Shown here: positions 11,015-22,717 of the stretch, piece after piece
Numbering within the stretch: the stretch's first letter is position 1
How the letters are laid out: every line of letters begins with the position of its first letter
Assembly: GCA_963576735.1 (NCBI GenBank)
Contig: OY755190.1
Location: 8,611,695-8,675,694 of the forward strand
Direction: 5' to 3'
DNA: 64,000 nucleotides
Origin: Bedellia somnulentella
Lineage: Eukaryota; Arthropoda; Insecta; Lepidoptera; Bedelliidae
Translations under genes and position numbers: made by a program
The notes under the pieces: model-generated
The model's database searches: none
Told to the model about the DNA's origin: nothing
The model's input: only the letters and a program-made list of their open reading frames with translations

Positions 11015-11906
11015 TAGAGATGCACCGAAATTCGTTAAACATTCGGTATTACCGAAGTTCGGCAGATTTACCAAAGTTAGTATCCGGCCAAATTTCGGTT
11101 TGATTTGGCAGATTTATACGGTCACGAGCAAGTGTGCGCAAGACTAGATGGTCACATGACGCGCCCGCTGTTCTCTGTGTGTGGGTGAGACACGGGTAGG
11201 AGTGTGTGCGCTAGGCTAGTGTAGATAACCACAGTTTTCCATCTGATGGAGAAAGTAAGTTTTTCTGCTAAAGCGGTTTTAATCTTTTTGTTTATTTCAT
11301 ATGGTGGATATTAAGCATTAAACTTTAATATACGAATTAATATTGAAGTAACAATCGCCGTCAAACTAACACGCTGTATACTAAAAGAAAATTTTATAAA
11401 TCAAATACTTATCTTATACGTTGCCGTGTAGTGCCGGCTTAGAATGTTACAACCCCTTTCTACCCACGGGTGTCGTAAGAGGCGACTAAGGGTGTGGAGT
11501 TTTTTTAAGTGGTTTTTGGGCGGTGCGGTTAGAGACCCATAACCAAGGATACTTTATTTCTACCATCTTGTCCCCAATCGACTTCTAAATGTGAATGAAG
11601 AGTTTGTAGCTCTGAAGTTCTGGCTGCCCCTTTTTGGGGTTTATGGCCGTGAGTATATAATAATATAAGTACATACAATACAAACATACATATAAGATAA
11701 GTATCTTATATATCTTTCAAACTTATTTTATGACTTTATTTATGTAACAAAGCAACAAAATACTGTCAAATACTCATAATTCTTCATTGATCAAAAACGC
11801 GCAAAATTCGGCCGAAGTTCGGCCGAAATTCGGCTTCGGCATATATTCGTACCGAACATTCGGCCGAATCCGACATTCGGCAGAACCCACATTCGGTGCA
11901 ATACTA
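11015..11906. mobile_element. hAT-type non-autonomous element
   Basis: The termini TAGAGATGCACCGAA and TTCGGTGCAATACTA match at 12 of 15 positions as inverted repeats. Flanks are ATTATTAC (11007-11014) and ATAATTAC (11907-11914), an 8-bp duplication with one mismatch, which is the hAT hallmark. TTCGG/CCGAA palindromes crowd both ends. There is no transposase frame. A SINE-1 subfamily B copy sits inside at 11424-11660, so the element itself is about 650 bp. Confidence 0.7.
11424..11660 (+). repeat. SINE-1 subfamily B copy nested in the hAT-type element
   Basis: CGTGTAGTGCCGGCTTAG through GGCCGTGAGTATATAATA. Its insertion postdates the hAT-type element. Confidence 0.8.
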
Positions 11907-11914
11907 ATAATTAC

Positions 11915-12420
11915 TAATAATTTGCACTCTGTTCAGTGTGCAAATTAACTAATTCATATATGTTAACGATGCAGACGTCACATGGCAATTTATACCAAAT
12001 AATTAACTGACGTCGTCCGTTGTCTTTAATTTGAAGAGCTTTTGGCACGAAAAAACTGGTTAGATTCGAGTCTAATTCGAAAGTTTTGATGGTTGCTTGC
12101 TAGCTATACATAAATCCAAGATTTGTTACCAGTACTGCTTTTAAAGCTGATATTATTTTCAGCTTTTGACTAAGCACAATCATATTTTTTATCATATCGT
12201 TTTTACGTATAGAATATAATAGAATAATAGATAGAATAGTAGGTCTTATTGTTAATATTATAAACGCCACACATACTTTGTTGGTTAACTTTTTGATATA
12301 ATTTGTGGTGAAATAAACTTATTTTACACTCCAAGCAACTAATAGATACAACATCAAGGATATCTTATGGTTTTCGAATGGTTAAAACATTATGAAATAG
12401 GATAACTAAAGGAATTTTAA
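11915..12420. other. No recognisable feature
   Basis: AT-rich sequence, nothing supported. Confidence 0.4.
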
Positions 12421-12424
12421 CAAA

Positions 12425-12675
12425 GTTTGTGCAGTTAAAAATTATAAAAGAGATATATAGAGCTAATCTCGGAGGACACATATAGGTCAAATAAGTATAA
12501 GTAATCCAAAAGGCAGGTATCCGAAGTCTGAAGAAGAAAAGAGCATGTATGAAGAGATTGATGAGTATAAATGAAGCTCGAGAAGTTTTCCAGGATGATG
12601 GTTCAAAGTGCTGGTCGATAGTCAGTGCCTACTACCCCAATGGAAACTAATGGCTTGAGTGTATAATCGTATGTA
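12425..12675 (+). pseudogene. RTE-type LINE 3' fragment
   Basis: AGAGCTAATCTCGGAGGACA, then ATGTATGAAGAGATTGATGA, then GTCAGTGCCTAC and CCCCAATGG show the family's C-terminal and 3' region. It is frameshifted. Confidence 0.65.
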
Positions 12676-12676
12676 T

Positions 12677-13400
12677 AGGGTTGAGACTTACAAGGAGCTC
12701 ATAAACACAGCATCGATATTTTGGCGTGATTAATAACACGCGCATTTAAAGGAGTTACAAGAATTTGTGACATAAAATTGTTGAAATGTTCTCATGTCTT
12801 GTCCCGGAGCAATTTAAATTGTGTTGCATCAAGTACCAAATAAAAAAACGACAGAGGATTTTTTTATTTAGAAGCTCTAGCTTCTCCTTCTAGGGATTTA
12901 TAGTCGTCAGTATATTTTTGTATCTGTTTGTCTGTAGATTGTATTAGTGTGTGATCGTTTGCATAGTTTTAAAAAATATACAAGGATGCTATAAACTTGC
13001 TGTGTAGTGCCGGCTAAGAATAGCGCTACTCCATTTCTTCCCGTGGGTGTACAAAAGTGCTTGAGTAATTTCTTATTCTGATGCTCGGGTTACCCCATCT
13101 TGAGATTTATTGTCGTGAGTATATGGTATATGTTTGTATATTCAAAGAAAATCTTTTATTTTCTTTTAATTTCTTGTGAGTGTGTGATCGTATGTATAGT
13201 TTTGAAAAATATATTAGGATATCATAAACACATTGGTATTTCGGCGTCATCAATAACACCAGGAGCATCACTTGCACTGTTTTATTTTCCACGCGAATTT
13301 GAAGGAGTTAAAAGAATCTGTGACATAACATTGTTGAAATGTTCTCATGTCTTGTCCCGGAGCAATATGGCGCGGACGGATACAGATGTCGCAATCTAAA
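12677..13400. repeat. Local duplication with SINE-1 insertion
   Basis: The block at 12680-12825 is repeated at 13190-13370. Both end in GTTGAAATGTTCTCATGTCT and TTGTCCCGGAGCAAT. A partial third copy lies at 12945-13000. A SINE-1 fragment (12862-12922) and a deleted SINE-1 (13004-13135) lie between the copies. The second copy has an open plus-strand frame (13100-13399) whose end, KRICDITLLKCSHVLSRS, has no recognised family. Confidence 0.65.
13004..13135 (+). repeat. SINE-1 copy, internally deleted
   Basis: TGTAGTGCCGGCTAAGAATA and the 3' landmark TTGTCGTGAGTATATGG are present. About 110 bp in the middle is missing. Confidence 0.7.
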
Positions 13401-14105
13401 TGGCTGCTGAGACAACGAGTGCTGGGATCTAGACTCATGTTTTAAACTTACAAATTTATTAGAGCTGTGTCTGCTGGCAATTGTGCTATCACATTTCTTC
13501 CTTAGTGTGGTTAGTGTAGATAATTAAAATCGTGTGATTTATGTTATGTTACATTTTAAAAAATGTGTCGCTTAAAGGAATGAATAGGAGTGTGAAACGA
13601 CTATGAAGATATTTTAGTCTTAACGCCAACTGCCAAATAGATTTTTATCATAGAGAGAGGTACTCATGTAGATTGGATTAAAAATGAAAGCATTGAAATG
13701 CAGAGTTCATCTGAAATATGTTTGAAATCGTATATAAACAAAAAGTAATGAAAGATTTCCTCTCATATTTAAATAATGTTTTCGAAATCACCAATCAACG
13801 TTCACATGTCCAATTTGTATGATTGGTAATAACCCCTACAACCCCTAGCTCCCTAGGGAATCCACATGAATCTGCGCTCCTAGTAATATTTCAGCAATAT
13901 TACCAGGGACTCAGGCTGTTAACGAACTAAACTTACGTATTCATAGAGCTCATCCGGGTTGGTTCGTTGTTCATTCATAGTGACATTTTGATGCGGTTTC
14001 TGCATATTTTATAATTTGAGAGCCGAGTTTATAGTTTAGCCCCATAATTTAGAACTTTACGTCCTATAGATGAAAAAGTGAGGCTATGTGCAGCGTGTTA
14101 AATAC
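13401..14105. other. No recognisable feature
   Basis: No supported frame or repeat. Confidence 0.4.
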
Positions 14106-14109
14106 GCTT

Positions 14110-14585
14110 ATGATATAATCTCATATATACGAGTAAATAAAATAAAATAGTTTTGCTGCATACGCCCACACTGGGCTGAGCCTATTATTAAACCGCCTCG
14201 GGTTTCCGTACTTACCCCAGCTACGAGGTGGGCCATTGTACGTGGACCATTTGGCCGTTTAAGTTTCCCAACCCAATTCAGACCAGAAGGACAAAAGCTT
14301 ATCCATGTCAACCATTGCCTCTGGTAGCGACTTTTTGGATCCGGTGGTGTTATTTCGGATATCGGTTACACCGTTGCATTCCTGGAGCACGTGAGTGACC
14401 GTTTCGTTATGTTTGGATTTAATAGTTTTGGTGATCCTGTCACACGGAGCGGCTAATAGGGACTGGTCTTTCAAAGCTTCCGTGAGAACATCTGTATGTA
14501 GGATTCTGGAGTCATTGCTTAAGTGTCCTGCTCTATGTAGCCTTACAGCAGAGATGGCTGCTTCTTGCTGTATGTATAAATAAAA
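14110..14585 (-). pseudogene. Non-LTR retrotransposon C-terminal relic
   Basis: Minus-strand translation gives AAISAVRLHRAGHLSND, then THVLQECNGVTDIRN and further on LLSFWSELGWE. This resembles the end of an R1/I/Jockey-like LINE, with an EHVLLEC-type zinc-knuckle region and a short C-terminus. A jump between the DRITKTI segment and THVLQEC suggests that the intervening RNase H region is deleted. At least two frames are involved, so it is dead. Clade assignment is tentative. Confidence 0.55.
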
Positions 14586-14715
14586 ACCTCCGCCAATGTG
14601 CTATAATGTCAAGTGGCTACTAGTGCGAAAATCTTCATTCCTTTGTTTCTTTTACACTTTTTTAAGCAGTGATAGCGTTACCTACCTACGAATATTTTAC
14701 AAATTCGGAAAAATA
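14586..14715 (-). repeat. SINE-C spacer relic, degenerate
   Basis: TTCCTTTGTTTCTTTTACAC and GCGTTACCTACCTACGAAT match the spacer of the 316-bp unit at 52 kb (same order and orientation), with many changes. It is an old copy that preserves the CGAAT/ATTCG stem. Confidence 0.6.
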
Positions 14716-15925
14716 TACAAATTTCTACGTGTATGACCTAATGGAATATCGAATTTTATATAGAAAGTTAGGCTACCGTCTAATGGTTGTGACTACGGTT
14801 CTATTTTGTTAAAACAGTATTTTTCAGAAGACGATATTTTGTTACAACCAATGAGCACATTGTGTTTTCTAAATTCTAAATTAATAGCTAGAAAATATCA
14901 AATACCCCTTTGTTATTTTACCGATAGTTGGTAAAAAGGAAATACGAACTATAATAATTTAAACTTGGTTCAAAATAGGTCCAAATAGTATCAGCAACTC
15001 GTTTCCGATTGCCGCCCGTCCGGAGAACCAATATCCGTTTCCGCCGCAATGGAAATGAAAACGCGGGAAAACTTTTACTATTTACAAACAAAGAGATCTT
15101 ACACCAAGGAGGTCCGACCCGTCAATTAATTTAAATAGAGAACGTATTCACGAAACTGCCAGCAATAAAAGCCAGTATAGTTGGATGGAACTTTTAATTA
15201 GTTTTCAGACTTTAATTTTTATTATAAATGAAATGCAAGCAATTAAAATAAAATTCACAACAGCCATTCCGCAAGACTTTAAAGAAGAAACATTCATATA
15301 ACATTGAACTAGAACATTCTTGGACAAACATCCTCCATCCTTTGTAAGGCAAGTTAGCTTGAAAAGAGAGGTTCTTAAGTCAGTAATATTGTAAACTAAC
15401 CAGAATTAATAGTTGTCTGGAGTGAAGCCAGCTAAAATGTACTTCATTTTATACCACTTAAGATCTACTTCACTGGCTCTGAAATGCAGACAGTTTAAGT
15501 ATTCTTCCTTTTAAAAGCGTTTGTTTTATTCAAGGCGTTATAATGTTCCCGCTTTATTTTAAGAAATTTAATGGAAGAGCTTTGGTAAAAACGGTTTTTA
15601 ATTGCCGAGTAGTTTTAAGTTAATTAATGATTATTTAGTCCCGTAGGTTTTTCCCGACGGTATTATACTAGGCAACTAAGTTAGGTCAGATGTAGTGAAG
15701 ATGGTGATAAGAAACCCATCACCAGCAATACTTTATTTGATGACCACCTTTTTCTTGAAGTTTCACATTGGTCGTTGTGAAAGTTCTGGAGCAAAGTTCT
15801 ATATGCTTGAAACTTCAGTCTTATCCATGATTTTGAATATATACCCAGATAAGGTATGTACACAAAAGAAACGTTTATTTTTAAAACAATCATTTATTAT
15901 GAAATGATATGTTTTTAAATTTACA
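14716..15925. other. No gene; possible eroded SINE-1
   Basis: At 15636-15735 the order CCCGTAGG, GGTGATAAGAAACCCATCAC, TACTTTATTTGATGACCACC weakly recalls SINE-1. The overlapping 70-codon frames on both strands here have no motif. Confidence 0.3.
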
Positions 15926-15926
15926 C

Positions 15927-16115
15927 CACCGTGATAACTCAGTTGATAGAAAACCTGCCTATAATCAACCTACACCAATAAGTCTTTTCTAAAGTCATTG
16001 TGTGGCGAATATATCGTAATTGTAAATGGAGAGACAATGAGGAGATGCACATTACTAAGTTTGTCATGTGACAGTGTTTTGTACAGCGTGTTGCGAAAGG
16101 CCTGTCCCCTGACTT
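15927..16115 (+). repeat. SINE-T copy, degenerate
   Basis: CACCGTGATAACTCAGTTGA, TCTTTTCTAAAGTCAT, GTCATGTGACAGTGTTTT and AGGCCTGTCCCCT are recognisable. The head is partly deleted. Confidence 0.65.
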
Positions 16116-16185
16116 TATGATCTTCGTTCATGAGATTCCGTTAGTGAATTGTTTAAAAAAAATACTGCCATGTCTGTGTCATATA

Positions 16186-16216
16186 TAAAGAGAAAGAAAG
16201 AAAGAGAAAGAAAGAC
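16186..16216 (+). repeat. (GAAA)n microsatellite
   Basis: Tandem GAAA units with minor interruptions. Confidence 0.8.
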
Positions 16217-16455
16217 ATTTATTCGCTGCACAGATGAGCAAGAGACATACAGTTAAACATAAAAAGAAAAAATAAAAGCTTTGACAAACAGCATTTGAAA
16301 AAAAACATGAAAAAATGTATAATAATAATAGAAAAAACAATGTAATACAGAACGTATTAGATAAAGAAAGATAGACGAAGACAAAGATAGAAAATAAAAA
16401 ACTTTTTTTTTAAATAACAACATAAGTTGACCATTTACATAGAAAGGTCTCTGCA

Positions 16456-16999
16456 CAGCGAAACGGTGCATATTCTCTTAATATAATTATTTGAATTTAT
16501 ATTTATTTATTATATTATATTTATATATTTACTTATTATGTTATTATATTAAAGTATATATTTTAAGTACTTTCATTCATAATTATCCTATATATTATTA
16601 ATTTATGTATTTTTAACCTTGAAAAGTAAGTATCTTATTTAGGTATATTTTATTATCATAAAATATTATTAACATTATTTCCTAAAATCTATATGCATAT
16701 TTTGTAATCTTGTAGTGTTTGCTTGGTCTGGTGGGAATGACAATAGAATTCATTTAACTTACTTAATTTCATCTGTATAAATTATCCACATTACAACTGA
16801 TGTATAATTGTTTTGTTTTCATTAGTTATTTAATTTGCGTTTTTCTGTATCGTCTGTATATCAATTGGTAGAAACTTTATAGGTCAAGAACTTCTCTGTA
16901 TTTTTGTCTTATTTGAAATATTGTGTACCGTTTGTTTCTCAAATAAATAAATAAATAAATAAATATATGTTTATATATATATGCACCGTTTCGCTGTGC
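16456..16999. repeat. Fold-back region enclosing a LINE 3' end
   Basis: GCACAGCGAAACGGTGCATA near 16456 is inverted as TATGCACCGTTTCGCTGTGC near 16980. Between them, at about 16840-16965, is a LINE-type 3' end (CTGTATCGTCTGTAT..AATTGGTAGAAACTTTATAG, then (AAATA)n) that recurs at 22718-22834. The interior is otherwise very AT-rich. Confidence 0.55.
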
Positions 17000-17129
17000 C
17001 TAAAATCTAGCCCCTTTCCCTTTCCCTTTGTAAATAGTCTTCATTTTATTTGTAAGTTAAATTAATGTTAGTAAATTAATGAATAATAATAACAAAAAAA
17101 ATAAAAAAATAAAAAAAAAACTATACTAA

Positions 17130-17300
17130 TATATTTTTTAAGTTGTCATCTCAACTGATTATTTAATATCATGCTGTGTACACAGTTTTTTGGTATTATG
17201 TCCGAATTTGTATTATTTTTTAAATTTTGTATACCAATGCTATGTCATAATACTGTTTGTGTGCCAAATAAATAAATAAAATAAATAAATAAATAAACAT
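17130..17300 (+). repeat. Non-LTR retrotransposon 3' end
   Basis: TAATACTGTTTGTGTGCCAA is followed by repeated AAATA units, the form of a LINE 3' tail. No coding part remains. Confidence 0.45.
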
Positions 17301-17341
17301 ATATGCACCGTTTGTTACACATCTATTATGTATATATATAT

Positions 17342-18726
17342 GTCGCAGGAAAATCGTCAAAATCGTTAACTTATAAGTTTCCTACGAAACTTGTAAGTTG
17401 ACGGAAATCCGTCAAACAGCATGCGAATTTACATCTTACCTGATAGGTTTTAGGAAACTTGTAAAATAACGAACTCACCTCAGGAAAATTGTAAGAGGGG
17501 ATCATTTTTGACAAGTTTCCTAGTTTTGAATTTATAATTTAGGAAATTTGTAAGCCTCCTAATGGCTGCTAGTGAAATTGTTAATAGAACCAGTTACTAA
17601 TGATGATTGGTTAAGATGTAAGTTGAGTAAAGAAAAAAGCATGAATTTAAAGTAATGACAATGTTTTGATATTTTCAAATATAAATGAGGAACTGGACTA
17701 AGAAGCGTTTCCTGGCAGTTAGTCTTACGTAATAATAAACGAAAACTACAAATAATTTATTACGTTGACGGATTTTTATACTAGTTTCCATTTGTTAATC
17801 AACCAACCTTCTGACTTGATTTTCATACACTCACTTTACAGTAGCGAATTACTACTAAAATCAAAAGGTGGCGCTGGGTATGCAGCCACTTCACCTAACA
17901 ATCACTTAAAAAGCATTTGGTTTCCTCTTAGGACAACCGCGGGATAAAATATTTTGAATGCAGTAAATTTGTTAGAATTTAAAATCTTACAAGCATCGGT
18001 TAAGAATAGCACTAACATATTTCTGGCGTTAACCTATAACAATGAATAATGTTTACATTACAATACAATCTTTTCCCCTTTAACTTCCAAAAATAGCTAA
18101 GGAATTTCTTATCCCGACGGTCAGGTTACCCACCCTATCTAGGGATTTATTGCCGCAAGTATAGGTATGTATGTATCGGTATTAAAACGCTCTTAAAAAA
18201 AAGATCTATAAGGTATTCGTACTATATAACAATAAAGTATCACGATATATACCCAAACAATTTATATCTAATAAATACTCTTAAAACCTTTTAATTTTAT
18301 GTCAGTAACAGCAAATAATAGCAAATTAATAGATTAGCATTAGTAAAGCAAGGAAAAATAGGAAAATATTAGTTTCGATTGTCGAGTTGACAAGACGCGC
18401 AAATGCGTCACGCACGTCACGTGACCGCCGCCAGCCAATCCGCATTCACTAACATCCCTCTGTTCGCGCCGTCAGCGCTGCATTGACAACTTTACTAGCG
18501 GGATTCAGGAAACTTGTAAAGTTCCTAAAATACAGAATTTTAAAATCGGAAACTTGTCAAAAATGATCCCCACTTTCAATTTTCCTGAGGTGAGTTCGTT
18601 ATTTTACAAGTTTTCTAAAACCTATCAGGTAAGATGTAAATTCGTTTACTGTTTGACAGATTTCCGTCAACTTACAAGTTTCCTAGGAAACTTATAAGTT
18701 AACGAGTTTGACGATTTTCCTGCGAC
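17342..18726. mobile_element. TIR element copy 2, inverted relative to copy 1
   Basis: It has the same termini (GTCGCAGGAAAATCG / CGATTTTCCTGCGAC), about 190-bp inverted repeats and GGAAACTTGTAA motif arrays as 7542-8945. The GC-rich block (18407-18485) and nested SINE-1 lie in reverse order, so the element is flipped. A 60-codon frame at 17765-17947 reads part of the nested repeat and is not a gene. Flanks are AT repeats, so the target duplication is ambiguous. Confidence 0.85.
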
Positions 18727-18934
18727 ATATATAAACATATATGCATATCATGTATGTGAGAAAAATGAAGCCAGTCATTACCAAAAAAGACTGGAATAGA
18801 CATACTAACAGTCTCAATCACGTGTATAATTTTTGAATCAAATACCATGACGAAACAATCAGAAGAGAGGTTCAAAGAAAGAACTAAACACATTCTTCAA
18901 TTAATAACTTACTACATTTTAAATTATTAAGAAA

Positions 18935-19300
18935 TTATAACGACATGATAGTCCAATGGGTAGAACAGTCGCCCGCAAACAGACAGGTGTGAGTTCAAAT
19001 CCCGGGTCGGGCCTACACCATCTTCTAAAGTCATATGTGTGGTTAATTTATCATGGTTGTTAACGGTGAGGGAAAACATCGTGAGGAAACCTACATGACC
19101 GAGTTGTACATAGCCATGTGACAGTGTATTCGTACAAAACGTTGATAGGCCTGCCCCCTATCACGTGAGTACACTGTCTAAGCAAAACGTGGGTACCTAC
19201 TTTGGACACTAGTTGGCGCTGTCACGTTGTGCATAAGTATTGGTACCACTGCCAACCCCTTCGGGGATAAAACTGCGTGAACGTTTATGTTTATGTATAA
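18935..19300 (+). repeat. SINE-T full-length copy
   Basis: ACATGATAGTCCAATGGGTA (A box region), TGAGTTCAAATCCCGGGTCG (B box), the body and the GCGTGAACGTTTATGTTTAT end are all present. Confidence 0.9.
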
Positions 19301-19310
19301 TATTAAAGCC

Positions 19311-19756
19311 ACACCGTGATAGTTCAGTGGGTAGAATAGCGCCTATCGTGCAGACAATGTGGGTTAAAATCCCGAGTCGGGCCTACTATACAAAACATCG
19401 TGCGGAATTCCATATGGCTAAGTTGTACTTTGTCATGTGACAGTGCATTCGTAAAAAATAATGATACGCCCTTCTCCCTACCACGTGAGTACACTGTCCA
19501 AGCAAAATGTGGGTATTCTGCTGTGTAGTGTCGGATTAGAATAGCACTACCCCAATTCTTTGGTGGGTGTACGTAAGAGGCAACAAACGGTATTGGGGCT
19601 TTTTAAGGGATTTTTGGGCGATGCGGTTGGAGACCCATCACCAACAACCTTTATTTTACCATGTTTTCACCACGTAACTTCCAAATATGGCTGAGGAATT
19701 TCTTATTCTGTTCAAAAGTATAAGTACTCTGCCAACCCTCCGGGGATATAAAGCCT
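19311..19756 (+). repeat. SINE-T copy interrupted by SINE-1
   Basis: The head (GTGATAGTTCAGTGGGTAGA) runs to TGTGGGTATTCTG at 19520 and resumes at 19711 with the CCAACCCTCCGGGGATA end. The insertion is flanked by ATTCTG on both sides and some SINE-T bases are lost. Confidence 0.8.
19521..19710 (+). repeat. SINE-1 copy nested in SINE-T
   Basis: GTGTAGTGTCGGATTAGAAT to ATGGCTGAGGAATTTCTTAT. It lacks the 3' fifth and the (TATG)n tail. Confidence 0.8.
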
Positions 19757-19792
19757 GGATTTTCAATATTGAGTCTAGAGAATGTTTCTAAA

Positions 19793-20140
19793 TTCAATAA
19801 GGTCTAATTTAATGTTTTTTGACATGAATTCCTCATGTGGGGATTATTACTCATAAATAAAAGATGTTATTAAAGGAAAGAAAAATTTCGACACTGGCGG
19901 GGCTCGAACCCGCGACCTTCGTCTGAAAGACCTTATTGAACATAAATAAAAGATGTTATTAAAGGAAAGAAAAATTTCGACACTGGCGGGGCTCGAACCC
20001 GCGACCTTCGGGTATACGCCCCCGTCGCTCTGCCAACTGAGCTACAGTGTCAGAGCGACGGGGGCGTATACCCGAAGGTCGCGGGTTCGAACCCCGCCAG
20101 TGTCGAAATTTTTCTTTCCTTTAATAACATCTTTTATTTA
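19793..20140. mobile_element. SINE-C insertion C6, rearranged palindrome
   Basis: Two minus-oriented tail-plus-head segments (19806-19925 and 19941-20051) are followed by a plus-oriented head and tail (20050-20140), forming a long hairpin. The flank TTCAATAAGGTCT at 19793 reappears inverted as AGACCTTATTGAA at 19928. The 3' end plus its target duplication therefore seem to have been copied to the other side in reverse. No clean direct repeat bounds this copy. Confidence 0.6.
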
Positions 20141-20760
20141 TAAGTGATATTTTGTAGTCAAGAAATTTCGACGATAGTTTTTTAGGTGTTTTTTTAGTTA
20201 TTTCATATCTAGCTTACCATATGCATGTATATTATTATATAATGAAATGAGTCGGATAAGTTATAAAATGGAGAATTTAATGTTAATTATTGGATGCTAT
20301 TAGGTTTATTTTCTCTGTTCTATTTTAATTAAACTAGAGAACACATTCCCTGAGAGTAAATTAAGAACTTCAAAACGCGGTGCTCTTATTTTATGTATGT
20401 ATTTTTTACGTATTTTGAAAGAGCTTTCGCCAAAGGCTACATCTGAAAGGTTGTAGCGCTGGAGTGCTTCCAGTGTATTTGTAAAAGCTTTCCGATGGTG
20501 GGGCAAGCGTTAATTAACATTTCAGAACAAAGAGATTCCGGCATGGTCAAGTGCGTTTTGTATTTTAATTTGTAGGAGTGCTTTAACCTGCGTGAGCATT
20601 CCGAAGGCTTGAATTTTCTTTATTATTTGTTATAAAAAGAAAATGCTTTTGATGGTAGAGAACAAAGACTTGGGCATTGATTTTATTTAAAACTGTAGTT
20701 GTTGTTAGCTTAGAACGTTATTTCATCTTTTTTAGTAAGTGTGATATGATGAGTGGTGTG
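20141..20760. other. No recognisable feature
   Basis: A 66-codon minus-strand frame at 20306-20506 has no motif. Confidence 0.4.
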
Positions 20761-20762
20761 GT

Positions 20763-21014
20763 TGCCGTGTAGTGTCGGCTTAGAATAACACTACCCCATT
20801 TCTACCCGTGGGTGATCGTAAGAGGCGACTAAGGGTATAGGGGCTTTTTAAGTGATTTTTGGGCGATGTGGTTGGAGACCCGTCACCAAAAACATTTATT
20901 ATTACCATCTTTTCCCCAATCAACTTCCAAAAGTGGCTGAAGAAAGAAGAGAAAGCTCTGGCTACCCCGTTAAGGGATTTATAGCCGTGAGTATATGTAT
21001 GTATGTATGTATGA
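20763..21014 (+). repeat. SINE-1 full-length copy
   Basis: CGTGTAGTGTCGGCTTAG through GGCGATGTGGTTGGAGACCC to (TATG)n. It carries the ACCCGTGGGTGATCGTAAG variant shared with 43575-43815 and the split copy at 28952-30144. Confidence 0.85.
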
Positions 21015-21365
21015 TATGAGCAATCGAGGAGTATGGGTGATTTAAGTGTTTGTTGCATTCGTGCAATGGTTTCTTTTGTTGTAACACTGTGGTATTTTTT
21101 GATTGATAATACACGGTACATGCACAATGAATAAATATTTTATATATCTATTTTCTTTCTTTTTAAATTACTAGTTGACCGTCCTGACTTCTCACAGATG
21201 ATGTTAAGTTATTCGTCATTGCACGTCTATGCTAAGATATTTATCGTCCTGATATATTGTCTATGTTACTTCTGAAAGACTCGGCTGCCTACTTTGGAAT
21301 CGGTTTAGCTGTTTTAAAGCCGATTCAATACCGATAGGCAAAGATACAAAGCAATCTTTCCATTT

Positions 21366-21410
21366 TTTACATACATACATATACTCACGGCTATAAGTCT
21401 TATACCGCCT
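21366..21410 (-). repeat. SINE-1 3' tail fragment
   Basis: (CATA)n followed by TATACTCACGGCTATAAG on the plus strand, the reverse of the SINE-1 tail. Confidence 0.55.
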
Positions 21411-21564
21411 GCCTGCCGCCTTATATGCTTGAACCGCCGCCGCATTACAAAACGGCGCTGTTTTAGATAACAGCTAGCCGTAATGTAATACGCCGGATTA
21501 TACAATCCAACTGCGACATATATATAGACTAGTGACTCATTGGGACGATACAAAAATAACACAA

Positions 21565-21912
21565 CACAAATGTTCACGCCGTATATCCCCGATGGGGTTG
21601 GCAGAGGTACTAATACTTCTGAACATCACGTGACCCACCTACCCACAAAGAGTACCCATGTTTTGCTTGGCCAGTGTACTAACGTGATAGTGGGTAGGCC
21701 TATCGCCGTTTTGTACGTATACACTGTCACATGACTAAGTAAAACTCAGCCATGTGGATGTCCTCATGATCTTTTCCCTCACCGTTAACAACCATGACAA
21801 ATAAACCACACATATGTTTTGAAAAGACAAATTGGTGTAGGCCCGACCCAGGTTTTGAACACTTGTCGCTTGCATGATAACCGGTCTTCTACCCATTGAG
21901 CTATCACGGTAT
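21565..21912 (-). repeat. SINE-T near full-length copy
   Basis: Minus-strand A and B boxes (reverse of CCCATTGAGCTATCACGG and GACCCAGGTTTTGAAC) and the GTTCACGCCG end are present. Confidence 0.85.
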
Positions 21913-22717
21913 TTTATAATTGGCAGATATAAGAGTCAGAGTCAGAAATCTTCAAATTAATTTTAATATAATATACTTTGTGCCCCCATAAGGTATTCGT
22001 ATGTAGGACTTTTCATTAAATTCCATTTGGTGGCTCAACAACCCTGTTGTTTATTATATAACTCGTTGAGCAATGAATAAAAATTACTCTTCTGTTTAGG
22101 TTAAACTAAATTTTATAACGGTGCCAAAATTGGAACTTAAAAATAAAATCATACCAATCTTAACGATTCAAACCAAAAACTAAATATATTTTTAAAATAA
22201 TTTAGCCAAAATACCCTTATTTAAAGTTGGCTATAAATATAACAGCCGTCCTTCACGCCAAGTAGGTATGAATGACGTTAATCCAATCTTGAAACAAACT
22301 CACCGATCTACCAGGTTCGCAGAAGTGTGAATGATATGGAATGATGCGCTAATCAAATTACGCTTGATTAGGTCTAATGGAGACTGCCAGGTTGCGGGGT
22401 TCGCATTTGAAGATAAGGACAATCTCGTTAAAAATACGGATTTGTCGTAGGTCATATTATTTACAGGAGTTTTATGCTGTTCTTGCAGAAATACAATTGG
22501 TAAAACATGACGCAGCACTTTCTCATCTCTGCTCGTGAGTCAAGAGATTGTTTTGCGAAATTTCTTTTAATACCTTATCTCTCGTTTAATATGATGAATT
22601 GGCTCAAAATATTTGATTCCAAAGCCCTGGCTAGACCTTTTTAGGAAAATAGTAGTATGTTCTAGTAAGATAAAGTTTAAAATATAAACCTAACGTCATA
22701 ATAAAATGTCATTATTT
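21913..22717. other. No gene recognised; small SINE-1 scrap
   Basis: About 22600-22650 (TTGGCTCAAAATATTTGATT, GCCCTGGCTAGACC) may be an eroded SINE-1 3' end. A 72-codon minus-strand frame at 22300-22518 has no identifiable domain. Confidence 0.35.

Noticed and set aside
13100..13399. 99-codon plus-strand frame as a gene
   Set aside because: It begins in the tail of a SINE-1 and ends in a duplicated unit; no family recognised.
20780..21127. 115-codon minus-strand frame
   Set aside because: It is an antisense reading of SINE-1 20763-21014 plus its tail.
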